Shown: positions 12,767 to 25,800 of the stretch, piece after piece
Numbering within the stretch: position 1 is the stretch's first letter
Layout: every line of letters starts with the position of its first letter
DNA from: Sinonovacula constricta
Lineage: Eukaryota; Mollusca; Bivalvia; Cardiida; Solecurtidae
DNA: 64,000 bases
NCBI GenBank assembly: GCA_007844125.1
Contig: CM017558.1
Span: 42,652,769-42,716,768, forward strand
Direction of reading: 5' to 3'
Notes under the pieces: model-generated
What the model was told of the DNA's origin: nothing
What the model saw: only the letters and a program-made list of their open reading frames with translations
Databases searched by the model: none
Position numbers and translations under genes: made by a program

Positions 12767-13904
12767 TTTTAGGTTATATGTGTGACTGGACATTTAAGCC
12801 TATATGAATTTGTTATTGTACTTGTTATTATTGTACATATTATGTATCAAATAAACCATGTATGCCAATAACTTAATTTAACACAATGCCAAGCACATTG
12901 CAAGGGAAGACGACATCTGTCATTTCGACCTATTTCGTAAATGCGTCAATATTAATTCAGTTAATTTACACACAAGAATAACGATGGTAAGGTGCCCTTG
13001 GGTATACACCATTTATTACAATATGAACATTATCAGAAGAAACATCTATGACCCACTTAAAAGTAAAAGCGACATAACACTACAAAATAAAACCACAGTT
13101 TTGAAATAGACAATATAAAACGATTCATACGAACGTAATGTTTGGTAGATAATCAATAATCGTTTGTTAAACTGCCAAAGAAAAGGACTAAACGGGTCTG
13201 TAGGACATGATGTCAACAAGATATAAACTATACCAAACACATACTTAAAATCAGTGAACATGTATTAACAATAGTACATGTTTAGTATGTAGGATATATT
13301 ATTTTCTCAAGTTGATGTTGTAAATATGCTCAATATATTCATAACTATCCAATTTTAACTTAAACCATTTGACAATAAATAATCAAATGTGTAAAAATGT
13401 ATAAATGGTATGCTGAGTGCGTGTCTATGGACAATGGTATTCTTATCTAATAAAGTCCGACATGGCAAAAACACGTATTTCATACAAGTGCGAACAGGTT
13501 GGATTGAATACCTGTACATTTATGTTTTAATTGCTTTTCTAAGTCGGAATATGTTTATAAGCGTAATTTACCAATAAGGAAAATAACTAATTTCAAAAGA
13601 TACTTAAAGCCCTCAAGCGAAGAAGATACAAGGAAGTTTTAGCGTGGTCAGATGAATAACTCAACAGACATGTGCGTTACTATAATATAACCGGATTAAA
13701 GTGATATCAAAGTCAGCATATACGGGTAAAATATACAAGACAATAATCGTTTGTTATGAGCTTTAAATTGTTTGACCAATTGGGTTGTCAGTAAGCCTTT
13801 AAAGCGTAAATAACGTTCCATTTATCTAACTCTGATTGAGATTTCGGAAGCACGACGGATTGATCCTGTACTAGTCAGCTTCCATGCCTCGGTGAGTGAA
13901 AGTA
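12767..13904. other. Non-coding stretch, nothing assignable
   Basis: AT-rich sequence between two tandem arrays. The longest frame is about 70 codons and has no splice or domain support. Confidence 0.5.
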
Positions 13905-14450
13905 ACAGAAACAATCATTAATGGGTGTACAGAAACAATTATTAATGGGTGTACAGAAACAATCATTAATGGGTGTACATAAACAATCATTAATGGGTGT
14001 ACAGAAACATTCATTAATGGGTGTACAGAAACATTCATTAATGGGTGTACAGAAACATTCATTAATGGGTGTACAGAAACATTCATTAATGGGTGTAAAG
14101 AAACTATCATTAATTGGTGTACAGAAACATTCATTATTGGGTGTACAGAAACATTCATTAATGGGTGTACAGAAACATTCATTAATGGGTGTACAGAAAC
14201 ATTCATTATTGGGTGTACAGAAACATTCATTAATGGGTGTACAGAAACATTCATTAATGGGTGTACAGAAACATTCATTAATGGGTGTACAGAAACATTC
14301 ATTAATGGAAGTACAGAAACATTCATTAATGGGTGTACAAAAACAAGCATTAATGGGTGTACAGAAACATTCATTATTGGGTGTACAGAAACATTCATTA
14401 ATAAGTGTACAGAAACATTCATTAATGGGTGTACAGAAACATCCATTAAT
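13905..14450. repeat. 24-bp minisatellite, about 22 copies
   Basis: The unit is ATTAATGGGTGTACAGAAAC followed by ATTC, repeated about 22 to 23 times with point changes (for example ATTATT for ATTAAT, and CAATC for CATTC at the left end). Because 24 is divisible by three, frames on both strands repeat an 8-residue motif (MGVQKHSL on the plus strand, MNVSVHPL on the minus strand). There is no splice, signal or family evidence of a protein. Confidence 0.95.
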
Positions 14451-16959
14451 GTCGAAGAAGATTAGATACATTTATTTTGTTCAGGCACATTTTAAATGTT
14501 AACACTAATAGTGTACTTGGCTTACACACTGAGGTGATTATATATGCAATTCATCTAATTTACATGAAATGCATATTTGGGGATGAACACCTCCGCGCAG
14601 GAATATCAAACAGTGCACAGAATAATGTGGCAAAAGGAGGTAAAACATGTAACTGCAAGACATGTTTGACAGACTTTACAAAATGGTTATTATGCCGGGG
14701 TCTTTCAAATATATCGAGACGGACCTCACTGACTTTTTTTACTCTATACCATGTCTGCAATCGGAATTTAGATTCAGATCGAATTGAGTATATTGCTGAA
14801 GAAATAACAAAAAAAAGGAGTTACTGTTGAGGTAGAAATATATTGGTAATGTCCCGTAGCATTAATAATAATTCATTTTAATGACAATTCATTTAAGGCT
14901 TTACTTAGTAAAAAGGTAATTATATAGAATGTATTGTATATTTAATATAATCAATTTTAAAGTCCGATGATAGTGACTGTGTTACCAATGAAGAAGCTTC
15001 ATTTAGAAAAGGTGGCTCTTTGGCATCTAAAGACTCGTCTTCTTTTCAAAATGCTGTGCATTCGTTTTACTACAGAATAACTGTAAGTGATCAATATTTG
15101 CATACATTTAATCACTTACTGTGAAGACCTCTCACCGCCCACACAGCTTTTCAAAGGCTATCATATTATTTAGGGTTTGATGGTTTTAAATGGATGTAGG
15201 GTGTATAAGACATACATTGATGGGATAGACATTGTGAAATTTCAGTTTTAATTGACAGTTTATAGTATTTAATACTTAATATGAAATACTATTGCAAATG
15301 CATTTTCTTGTAAATATAAAACATGTCACATGCTGTAGTATATATGCAATATGAGGTTTAAGATATGTTCAATTTATTTTAGTGCTAGCAATGCATTCCG
15401 TACTCCGAATTGTGTGTGTGTGTTTTTTTTAATTTGTAAGATCACCAAATATGTTTATTATTTTTGAAATGCTAATATTTGGTTTGATCTGCGAGTGTTT
15501 TCTTTCCAAGGTTTAAATAATTTAGATGCTACGCACAATGATTCAAACAACGAAGGAAATAGCAGAACAAATTATAATAAGAAATGAGTATAGTATTCAT
15601 TTAAATAGGCAATATATACATAAGCACACATCTATCAACAGCAAATCATATCAAAATCAACAGTTATCAAGCATGTGACCATTTAAATATAGTTATGCCC
15701 AATTAGACATATTGAGGATAATATTGTGATACCATTAACAGATATTTAAAATACAACTCATTCATCCCGTTACCATTCTATAACATCGAATCGTATAATA
15801 CACTGTACACATATCTTTCTGTTCCTTGCAAGTAAATTGATTTGAAAACGTTTCTACAGTATGAAATGTAAGATCTGCACTATTGGCGTACGCTATTTTA
15901 ACAATACAATATTTATCACAAAAATACAAGCAGAAAAAAAAAAGACAGTAAATACATCAACATTATCAATCGCGATTTCTACTTTAAACAGATGTCCTCT
16001 TTTCCCAAGCAAGCTGAAACCACGACCCGTGTGATCATCCAAAGGATTCAAGTACTCTGGTAAAGAAGTCCCACACCCTTTTACATGGGATCATAATACA
16101 TGGTAAACTACACTGACACAGGATGACAAAAAGTGTAACAAAACTTGCACTAGTTAAGTTTATACCAGACAAAGTCATTTCAAATTGTTATGTTCCTCCG
16201 TTTTTGCGTGTGTATGCCTTTTCTATGCGTACTTGAAGTCTCAAATTCTCAGTCAATATTATTCCTATAGAGAATTTACTCACTCAACAGTCTAATCAAA
16301 CTTTTCATTTAAAGATGTGTTGCTTAATCACTGTGTGATAATTGAAATAAATGATAATTGTAGTTCTGTACAATTATGTGATTATAGTGTTGTTGTTTTT
16401 GTTTTTGCGGTAAAAGGATAAAAGCATATTTGGATTCTGTGGATAATTGACAGACAAGCGCAATGCTTACTTGAATGATGGTTTATCCCCACTACTTCGT
16501 ATAATACATCAGTGGGTGCAAACGGCACTTATCTATGCATATCTGCTACATGTTTGTATACGTAAGTCGATGTTTTTGCCACAGTGATAAAAGGCATTTG
16601 GCATATACAGAGTTTAAAGAGACAGGTCATCTTCGGACGAAATTTCAAAATATCCTGACGGCAAGATACTGTAGCCTTTTTTCAAAGCTGTAAATTGTCA
16701 ATTCACGCAGGTACAAATGGCAAACGTGTACTCGAGCAATATGTAAGACAGGACACACACGTGCATTTTCCTGCTAATTGGCTAGTAGATCTGGGCTATT
16801 GGCTGAAAGGTGTTCTTTAAAATTAATGAAGAACATATTAAATATACCTGTTTTAAATAAGAAACAACAATCAAAACTATTGCTATATGTATTAGACATT
16901 CATTAAAGGCAGCGAGAAGCATACCGGTACTCTTTGTGTATATGATACAGCGTTATAGC
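14451..16959. other. Non-coding stretch, nothing assignable
   Basis: The longest frame (about 14477-14830, plus strand) has cysteines but no recognisable domain, and its start lies directly beside the minisatellite. No exon pair with matching phases was found. Confidence 0.5.
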
Positions 16960-17035
16960 TCCTTTTGACAGTTCAGCCTCTCACCGCGTGGTCCCTTCCT
17001 GGGAGAAGAATTCGTTCTTGGATATCGATGCTTTC
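16960..17035. repeat. Segment paralogous to about 45955-46080
   Basis: On the minus strand, both places carry a GAACGA(A/G)TTCT block followed by GCG-TGAGAGGCT-AACT-TCAAAA. The pair lies about 1.7 kb downstream of the duplicated tail exons in each copy, so it is probably conserved 3' flank or 3' UTR of the duplicated region. Confidence 0.5.
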
Positions 17036-18237
17036 ATTCACAGGCGAACATATTACTTTCTTATGCATTTGTCAAAAACAAAGCTTTCTCTTAATAGTAA
17101 GACATCAATTTAAACAGTCATGGCGACTGTGTTTTCCTGCCTTTAAAATCTTACTTACTCGCTCCGCGAAACTTCTTATTTCATAAATTTCCGTCAGTTA
17201 AACGAACAACACAAATTCGAAAAGCTCCTAAATAAATAACTTGATTTATTAGGTAGTTTACATGATATGCATTTTTATTATTAATCATGATGTCTCATGT
17301 TGTTTTTGCGTATTTTTTGTGTGAAAATTCCATCATTGTATTGTGCACTACCAACACAAGGAATATAATGCTTTTATAATACTTTGCTATTGTTTTTAAA
17401 TTAATTTATTTATGTGCAATCTCATATACAGCTCTTTAAAACCGGTTTAAGCACCAAGGTCGCCTCCTTTTGCCTACTGATCATTCTAAGACGGTAACTC
17501 ATGGGGTTGCTCTATTTGTTTAATGGCCCATCACAAATGTGTTTTAACTCGTGCGCCTTTTCAAATTTTGGTATATGTTGTAATTCTCATATAATTCTCA
17601 TATTATTTACAATAGTTTGTATATCATAGGTAAACTTCTAAACAGCATTTAATGCAAGCGCTACTTCTACATTTATTTAGTTGAAACATATGTATAGGAT
17701 TATGTACATGACTGGATATCACGGGAAAAAACTTTAAATGCATACTGTATTTGCCCCAGACGATACACAAACTAAATGTTGTGTCCTGTCTATTATGATA
17801 TTCGACCAATACTTGCGCTTAAAAGGTCAATGTAGCTCTGTGTATGATAAGATGGGCACACATTTATAGGTTAAATGCGAAGTGTTTAGATGTTATACGC
17901 GTGTTAATATTCGTTGTTTGATGAATGACAGAAATCAGTATACGCATCTAAAGGTTTCCCGTTTGTTTTGTTTTTACATGACATACACAAATCACAAAAC
18001 AGTCATGTTTTCCAGGAGTCCCATTACTGATTATTATACACATTTCAATTTATGATATTTATGCCGATATAATGATCATAAGTGTGTCTTAAGACATATT
18101 CGCCAAATATTCCACGGTTTATCAAAGTCTTAAACAGAAGATTTTTCCAATCCTGGTATGACGATTTGCACTCAATGTAACATGTAGGTACACTATGTGT
18201 TGTTGTTACTAAAACAGGGGTAAACATTATACATTTT

Positions 18238-18240
<3 letters not shown>

Positions 18241-18288
<48 letters not shown>
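18241..18288. repeat. ATA/TAA trinucleotide microsatellite
   Basis: About 16 uninterrupted TAA triplets. Confidence 0.95.
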
Positions 18289-18638
18289 TTTAGAATCGAA
18301 AATGCCCTATCAGTTGTTTGACTGACGAGATAATAATCTACACAGTATATGGACTACAAGTACAGTGGATTATATCATTATTATAAATTGTAATATAAGA
18401 TTGATGTTTTCATCTTAATTTTAAATCAGAACTATCTTTCAGGTAAACGGTGCGATCTATTAACCTACCTACAAGGTTACCAAGCATAGAAAATATTTAT
18501 TCACATGGCAATTGTGCGAAACGCTTTCTGTATATACAGATCTCGCATGTGACTAATTCAGGAACAGCGTCCATTTACTTAACAATTAGATCCTTGTTAC
18601 GAAACTTGCTCTGCTTTCTTATCAGTGGTGGGGATAAT

Positions 18639-18679
18639 TCATTGTTTCTTCAAGTTTTCGTACGTGTTTCCTTGTTCCG
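18639..18679 (-). CDS. Second copy of the terminal tail exon (TYENLKKQ-stop)
   Basis: A 41-nt minus-strand coding exon with acceptor TCTTATTGCAG, entered in phase 1, encoding EQGNTYENLKKQ and then TGA. The homologous exon at 47815-47775 encodes EQRITYENLKKE and then TAA. Length, phase, the YENLKK motif and the stop position are all kept, while neighbouring intron sequence has diverged more. This is good evidence that the exon is or recently was translated. It follows the exon at 19145-19072 in frame. Confidence 0.7.
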
Positions 18680-19071
18680 CTGCAATAAGAGAATAGCATG
18701 GTCTTACCAAACATATATGAAATACTGTATAATACTGAGATGTTTTACCTGTAATACGTGCTCCACTTCAGTAAAACGCCATCCAAGATTGGATAAATAT
18801 GTTGGCATGATTATTACATTAGATAGTAAAAAATAATTATAAAGCATATACTTAATGGCCTTTTCGATTTACATCAGATAATTAAGTGACGGTCTAATAG
18901 AAAAATAATGTAATTTAAACAGAATCTACATGTACATGTCAATTACATATACATAACAAAATTAAATATCTCAATACGTTATAACGAGATTTGACTTTCA
19001 AATTTTAAGTATTTTACTAATTATAGAACGTTAGCATGATGAAAATTACTACTACAAAATAAAGCTCGAAC

Positions 19072-19145
19072 CTGTTACTTCGAGACTGGTATAAACGGAC
19101 TGATTTCTGGTCTGGTTTAAGGTCTCGTATGTTGGAGCCGCCTCT
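19072..19145 (-). CDS. Second copy of the ITAM-like tail exon (YETL-x8-YTSL)
   Basis: A 74-nt minus-strand exon, phase 2 to 1, with acceptor CTTTTAAAG and donor GTTCGA. It encodes REAAPTYETLNQTRNQSVYT then SLEVT, giving two YxxL motifs separated by exactly eight residues. The counterpart at 48308-48241 is six nucleotides shorter, an in-frame difference. No matching transmembrane or extracellular exons were found between 19.2 and 22.8 kb or between 43.1 and 47.7 kb. It may therefore be an alternative 3' end of the IgSF gene upstream, the end of a paralogue whose remaining exons were lost, or a fragment. Confidence 0.7.
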
Positions 19146-19464
19146 CTTTAAAAGTTGCAAATCAGATCTGTTATCAACAATCTTAGTAGAATAATTGAAA
19201 ACTGCTGGATAAACATTTATAAATGTACATGAGTTATAAAATATTAATTCGTCTGCGTTTGCTAAACGTAAATAGATTTTACAGCTTCACATGTATACAA
19301 CGTCATTTGTAACAACACGTCAGTATAAAATATTTAGTAACCTCAAACTTTAAAGCAGAAAATCCTTTAGTGCTTGACGTGCTTCTCAGTGCTAAAAACG
19401 AAACATGTCTATTTGTTTTAATGTTACACTGACACAAATATAGTCATATATCCGATGTCTAGCT

Positions 19465-19645
19465 AACTGTAATTGGAAGAAAACCCAGACTTATGTCTGG
19501 GTAGAATCCCCGATGCACCGCAGTTTAGGTGCAATACCTGCCCCCAAAAAATTCTCGCACCGACCAGGAACTTGAACCAACAAGGAGATTAACCAAGGTG
19601 TTATACTTCGGAGACTCTACTCTAACCGAGGAACGATTAAGAGTA
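19465..19645 (-). repeat. tRNA-derived SINE relic, minus strand
   Basis: On the minus strand, an A-box-like CTCGGTTAGAGTAGAG and a B box GGTTCAAGTTCC are followed by a body ending TTCTACCCAGA...TCTGGGTT. The same 3' block occurs in the plus-strand SINE at 43605-43800, so the two are probably one family. Confidence 0.55.
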
Positions 19646-20020
19646 GCTGAAAACACAGTCTTATATTTGTTAGGTTTCGTTTTTAATGTGTATGTATGTT
19701 TGTTTTTGTTTATACTAATGTGTGGTGCCGTCTGAGGATGAGGCTATCACCAAACGTAGTCAAAGCTTCACGATAAAAAAGGTGGAATACATTGAAACCA
19801 TTAATTTGAAGTCATTCCATTCATGATGAGGCTGCTAAATACTGGTTAAGACGCTGTAAAGATTAAAACAAACTGTTAAAATAAGGTATGAGAAAAATTC
19901 AACATGTTGTTATTATGTTTATCATATGTTTTCAATAAGACTTTGTTAACAGATAAACATCTACCGATACTTATCTGCTTTTAACGGTATAACGGTTATT
20001 TTCCATTGGACTGAAGTTCT

Positions 20021-20052
<32 letters not shown>

Positions 20053-20394
20053 GTGGTTAATGCTGTTGTTCTTTAATTTTCTGTTGATAATCATAAGAAT
20101 ACTGTGACTCTGAGTTAGTCCTAATGTTCACGACTTCATCGCTTTGACTGTTTTATTTCAAACTATTTTCTCGGAACTTTAAGGCTGCCGAGACTTCTAT
20201 CTTCTGTGCATATTGTACATTTGTTGCTAGCTGACTATAATAAGAGATTTCTTTTTTGTATTATACACTTTTACCAGTTTCATTTTCCCGATACATGAAC
20301 TTATTGTCATTTTTCTCACTTTCACAGCATATTATTAATTACACTGTTTGTTTGCTTGAAACACTGTCAGAAAGCGCGAGGTTAGAGCTCTTCA

Positions 20395-20525
20395 GAAGCG
20401 GTAACTGCTGGTGTCTCTTTCTGTGTGTGTTATGTCTCGTATCTGTGTTTTGGACACGTTTACATTTAACCTGGTTACCTTCATCTAGGGGTAATTCAGA
20501 TTTAAATATATGTAGTTTATTGTAA
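20395..20525. repeat. Dispersed repeat, partner at about 63313-63425
   Basis: The two places share GCGGTAAC, the CTGTGTGTGT-TATGTCT block, CTGTGTTT, TTTACATTTA and ATTCAGATTTAAATATATGT in the same order on the same strand. No coding capacity is supported. It is probably a degenerate interspersed repeat. Confidence 0.55.
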
Positions 20526-21329
20526 AAGGACTTTGTGTCTTTTTTTCATAATCGGTGCTAGAAACAAGTGTATCACTTGTCAATATTTTGATTATTCACA
20601 TTAAGAAAAAAAACGTCGCCACAATTATTTAGTAAGAAGTAAGGTATAAACCACTCTGCATTTTATGGAAATACTGTATATAAGATGACCAAACCAAATG
20701 TGTCGACTGCATTTCTGATGTCTTTACCAAACTTATGCGAAAGGTAGCTGTGTTTACAACACGGTAATCTTTCAATGTACTGCATTGTTCGCTGAGACTA
20801 CATAAACATAGTGCCTTAAAGACAAAATATGACACACATTGATGCAATTGTGTCTCCTTATCTCTGCAGTCGTGCTCTTCGTAGGTGAGACGCATTGTCC
20901 GGTCTCCATTATCTTAACTTAAGATTGCATCTTACGTATAACGATATTGTGTTCGCCTTAATGAACTTTAATTCTTCGGCTAATTATAACTATACTTTCA
21001 GAATATATTATTTATATTCGCATCAAAATAATAATACAATAAATTGTCTGCGCTTTGGATTGTTATCAAAATTTTTATAATGTCCTTAATTGGTTTAAAA
21101 AAACTGCTATTTTTTAGTTTTGACACATGATTTCACTGCATGTTTATCGTTTGGGGTCATAAACGTGTTCTTACTATATGTAATCGCATAGAATGTTTTA
21201 TGTATTAGTTTGATTGTTGTAACATGGCAATTACAAAAGTAAGGTCATATTGATGACGTCCAGCTTGTTTTTGATGGATGTAGACCTCGAACTTTACTCA
21301 CGACAAAATCCCAGAAGCAACGAAGTTTT
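20526..21329. other. Non-coding stretch, nothing assignable
   Basis: Only short unsupported frames; no splice-bounded exon homologous to the tail exons of the IgSF receptor was found here. Confidence 0.5.
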
Positions 21330-21440
21330 GTTTGACAGGTTACCCCTCATGCAGGTTTTCGCTACGACCGGTATGCGAACCCACGTAGTGGGGGGCCGAA
21401 GGTACAAGTCGGCGACGGTAACTGCTCAGTCACGGGAGAA
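21330..21440 (-). repeat. tRNA-derived SINE-like relic
   Basis: On the minus strand, GTGGGTTCGCATACCGG matches a B box and its flank, nearly identical to the copy at about 6630-6650. It is GC-richer than its surroundings. Confidence 0.45.
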
Positions 21441-21966
21441 TCGGAAGGTTGTATTTTACACCACTCTCTTGTTAGAAACGGTTAGGTTGTCGGGGCTATT
21501 TTAATTAGATTGTTTTAAAATAGTCTTCTTTGATAATATTATAAGTCTCGAAATTGAACAAATGCTTTCATAAAACACCTTAACTGTGGCATATGTTGTA
21601 TATCATGAAAGACTGGAATCGATTTGGTTCATTTTAACTATTTACTATATCCCAATGTATACCCGTTTCTTTCCATAACACGACAGTTTTTTGGCCAACA
21701 ACACTCCAAATGGCAAAATTTAAAATCGAACATAAACTGCTTGTTACAAGTTTTCTCCTCTGTTAGAGTTTTCTGTAAAGTAGGGAGCATTTTTATTAAC
21801 AGTTTAACATATGTAATTAAACAAGCTTGATTTTATATAATACATGTACATTGTATACTAACGAAATATAGTTAAACAGAAAGCATTTCGTTGGGAAGAA
21901 CATAATATTCAACAGATACATACACTTTGTTATGTCATTCTGTATGTAAAGAAAGAACAAAACTTA

Positions 21967-22159
<193 letters not shown>

Positions 22160-22839
22160 ACATACTGCCATAAGTGTCGAAAAGACAAATTATCTGTCTG
22201 ATCCTTTCGAATATTAAAACTGGGTAGCTGTATTTCTAAAATGTTAATGTACCATTTTTAAGAATTTGTATATTTTATATGAAAAGCTCTTAATATGTTT
22301 ATTAAGAGAAAGGTATGGATTTTATTTTATATATGCATTATTTTTATAAGGCCCATGCTAACCGTCTCATACCCATATAATATCCAATTATGTTCGTGTT
22401 TTATTACAAATCGTTTATTTAAAAGAAATTTAACATATTATAAAATATCCATTTACCAGAAACAAGACAATACTAATGTACAATAGGGGATGTGGTTAAA
22501 TTTAAAAGTGCTCAAATGCCTACTTACATTTTATTACATTTAGGTAAGGTGTATGAAGCTGAAAAAAGATACACGTACTTGTTTGTATGAGTAATCTCCT
22601 CCAAAGGGGTGGAGAAATCAAGTGTATACACTACAGATGTGGGTGAATATCAAATAATAACTGAACGCAGATAGAATCACACAACTCAAGCAGAAACTAA
22701 ATAATGACCGAAACAAAGGACATGACCATTTGAAAAGGAATCGACTTAATGGAACGAAATGAAGAACATGGATAGAGTGTTACACAAAATATCTTCCGAT
22801 TTTACTCCTTAGACAATTGGTTAGTTCTATTGTGTTCGT

Positions 22840-25800
22840 CACAAGGCCACACCTGGTTAGTTATAGCGATGTCTTGTACACGTTACAACAAGGTTTGGTC
22901 TGATGTTTTCTTCACCACGTCACAACTTGGTTGGTTATATTGTTTTCTTCACCATGTCACAATTTGGTTGGTTATATAGTTTTCTTCACGATGTCACAAC
23001 ATGGTTGGTTATATTGTTTTCTTCACCATGTCACAACATGGTTGGTTATATTGTTTTCTTCATCAGGTCACAACATGGTTGGTTATATTGTTTTCTTCAC
23101 CTGGTCACAACACGGTTGGTTATATTGTTTTCTTCACCAGGTCACAACAAGGTTAGTTTTATTGTTTTCTTCATCAGGTCACAACATGGTTGGTTATATT
23201 GTTTTCTTCACCAGGTCACAACACGGTTGGTTATATTGTTTTCTTCACCAGGTCACAACATGGTTGGTTATATTGTTTTCTTCACCAGGTCACAACAAGG
23301 TTGGTTAAATTGTTTTCTTCAACAGGTCACAACCTGGTTGGTTATATTGTTTTCTTCACCAGGTCACAACATGGTTGGTTACATTGTTTTCTTCACCAGG
23401 TCACAACATGGTTGGTTATATTGTTTTCTTCACCTGGTCACAACATGGTTGGTTATATTGTTTTCTTCACCATGTCACAACATGGTTGGTTATATTGTTT
23501 TCTTCACCAGGTCACAACACGGTTGGTTATATTGTTTTCTTCACCAGGTCACAACACGGTTGGTTATATTGTTTTCTTCACCAGGTCACAACACGGTTGG
23601 TTATATTGTTTTCTTCACCAGGTCACAACAAGGTTAGTTTTATTGTTTTCTTCATCAGGTCACAACATGGTTGGTTATATTGTTTTCTTCACCAGGTCAC
23701 AACACGGTTGGTTATATTGTTTTCTTCAGCAGGTCACAACCTGGTTGGTTATATTGTTTTCTTCAACAGGTCACAACACGGTTGGTTATATTGTTTTCTT
23801 CACCAGGCCACAACACGGTTGGTTATATGGTTTTCTTCAACAGGTCACAACATGGTTGGTTATATTGTTTTCTTCACCTGGTCACAACATGGTTGGTTAT
23901 ATAGTCTTCTTCTCCAGGTCACAACATGGTTAGTTATATTGTTTTCTTCACCTGGTCACAACATGGTTGGTTATATTGTTTTCTTCACCAGGTCACAATA
24001 TGGTTAGTTATATGGTTTTCTTCACCTGGTCACAACATGGTTGGTTATATGGTTTTCTTCAACAGGTCACAACACGGTTGGTTATATTGTTTTCTTCACC
24101 TGGTCACAACACGGTTGGTTATATGGTTTTCTTCACCAGGTCACAACATGGTTGGTTATATTGTTTTCTTCACCAGGTCACAACATGGTTGGTTATATTG
24201 TTTTCTTCACCTGGTCACAACATGGTTGGTTATATTGTTTTCTTCACCAGGTCACAACACGGTTGGTTATATGGTTTTCTTCACCAGGTCACAACATGGT
24301 TGGTTATATTGTTTTCTTCACCTGGTCACAACACGGTTGGTTATATGGTTTTCTTCACCAGGTCACAACATGGTTGGTTATATTGTTTTCTTCACCAGGT
24401 CACAACATGGTTGGTTATATTGTTTTCTTCACCTGGTCACAACATGGTTGGTTATATTGTTTTCTTCACCAGGTCACAATATGGTTAGTTTTATGGTTTT
24501 CTTCACCTGGTCACAACATGGTTGGTTATATTGTTTTCTTCACCTGGTCACAACACGGTTGGTTATATGGTTTTCTTCACCAGGTCACAACATGGTTGGT
24601 TATATTGTTTTCTTCACCTGGTCACAACACGTTTGGTTATATGGTTTTCCTCACCAGGTCACAACATGGTTGGTTATATTGTTTTTTTTCACCTGGTCAC
24701 AACATGGTTGGTTATATTGTTTTCTTCAACAGGTCACAACATGGTTGGTTATGTTGGTTTCTTCCCCATGTCACAACACGATTGGTTATATGGTTTTCTG
24801 CACCTGGTCACGACATGGTTGGTTATATTGTTTTCTTCACCAGGTCACAACATGGTTGGTTATATGGTTTTCTTCACCAGGTCACAACATGGTTGGTTAT
24901 ATGGTTTTCTTCACCAGGTCACAACATGGTTGGTTATATGGTTTTCTTCACCAGGTCACAACACGATTAGTTATATGGTTTTCTGCACCTGGTCACGACA
25001 TGGTTAGTTATATTGTTTTCTTCACCAGGTCACAACATGGTTGGTTATATTGTTTTCTTCACCTGGTCACAACACGGTTGGTTATATGGTTTTCTTCACC
25101 TGGTCACAACATGGTTGGTTATATGGTTTTCTTCGCCAGGTCACAACATGGTTGGTTATATGGTTTACTTCACCAGGTCACAACATGGTTGGTTATATGG
25201 TTTACTTCACCAGGTCACAACATGGTTGGTTATATTGTTTTCTTCAACAGGTCACAACATGGTTGGTTATATTGTTTTCTTCACCATGTCACAACACGGT
25301 TGGTTATATGCTTTTCTTCAACAGGTCACAACATGGTTGGTTATATTGTTTACTTCACCTGGTCACAACACGGTTGGTTATATGTTTTTTTTCACCTGGT
25401 CACAACATGGTTGGTTATATTGTTTTCTTCAGCAGGTCACAACATGGTTGGTTATATTGTTTTCCTCACCAGGTCACAACATGGTTGGTTATATTGTTTT
25501 CTTCCCCATGTCACAACACGGTTGGTTATATTGTTTTCTTCACCAGGTCACAACATTGTAGGTTATATTGTTTTCTTCCCCATGTCACAACATGGTTGGT
25601 TATATTTTTTTCTTCACCAGGTCACAACACGGTTGGTTATATTGTTATCTTCAACAGGTCACAACACGGTTGGTTATATTGTTTTCTTCAACTGGTCACA
25701 ACATGGTTGGTTATATTGTTTTCTTCACCTGGTCACAACATGGTTGGTTATATTCTTTTCTTCACCAGGTCACAACATGGTTAGTTATATTGTTTTCTTC

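Noticed and set aside
11766..12807. Ser-rich, Val-rich and Thr-rich frames over 300 codons
   Set aside because: They are frames of a TAG triplet array.
13871..14502. Repeat proteins MNVSVHPL or MGVQKHSL
   Set aside because: They are frames of a 24-bp minisatellite with no gene context.
14477..14830. 117-codon frame with cysteines, plus strand
   Set aside because: No recognisable domain and no partner exons; its length is possible by chance.
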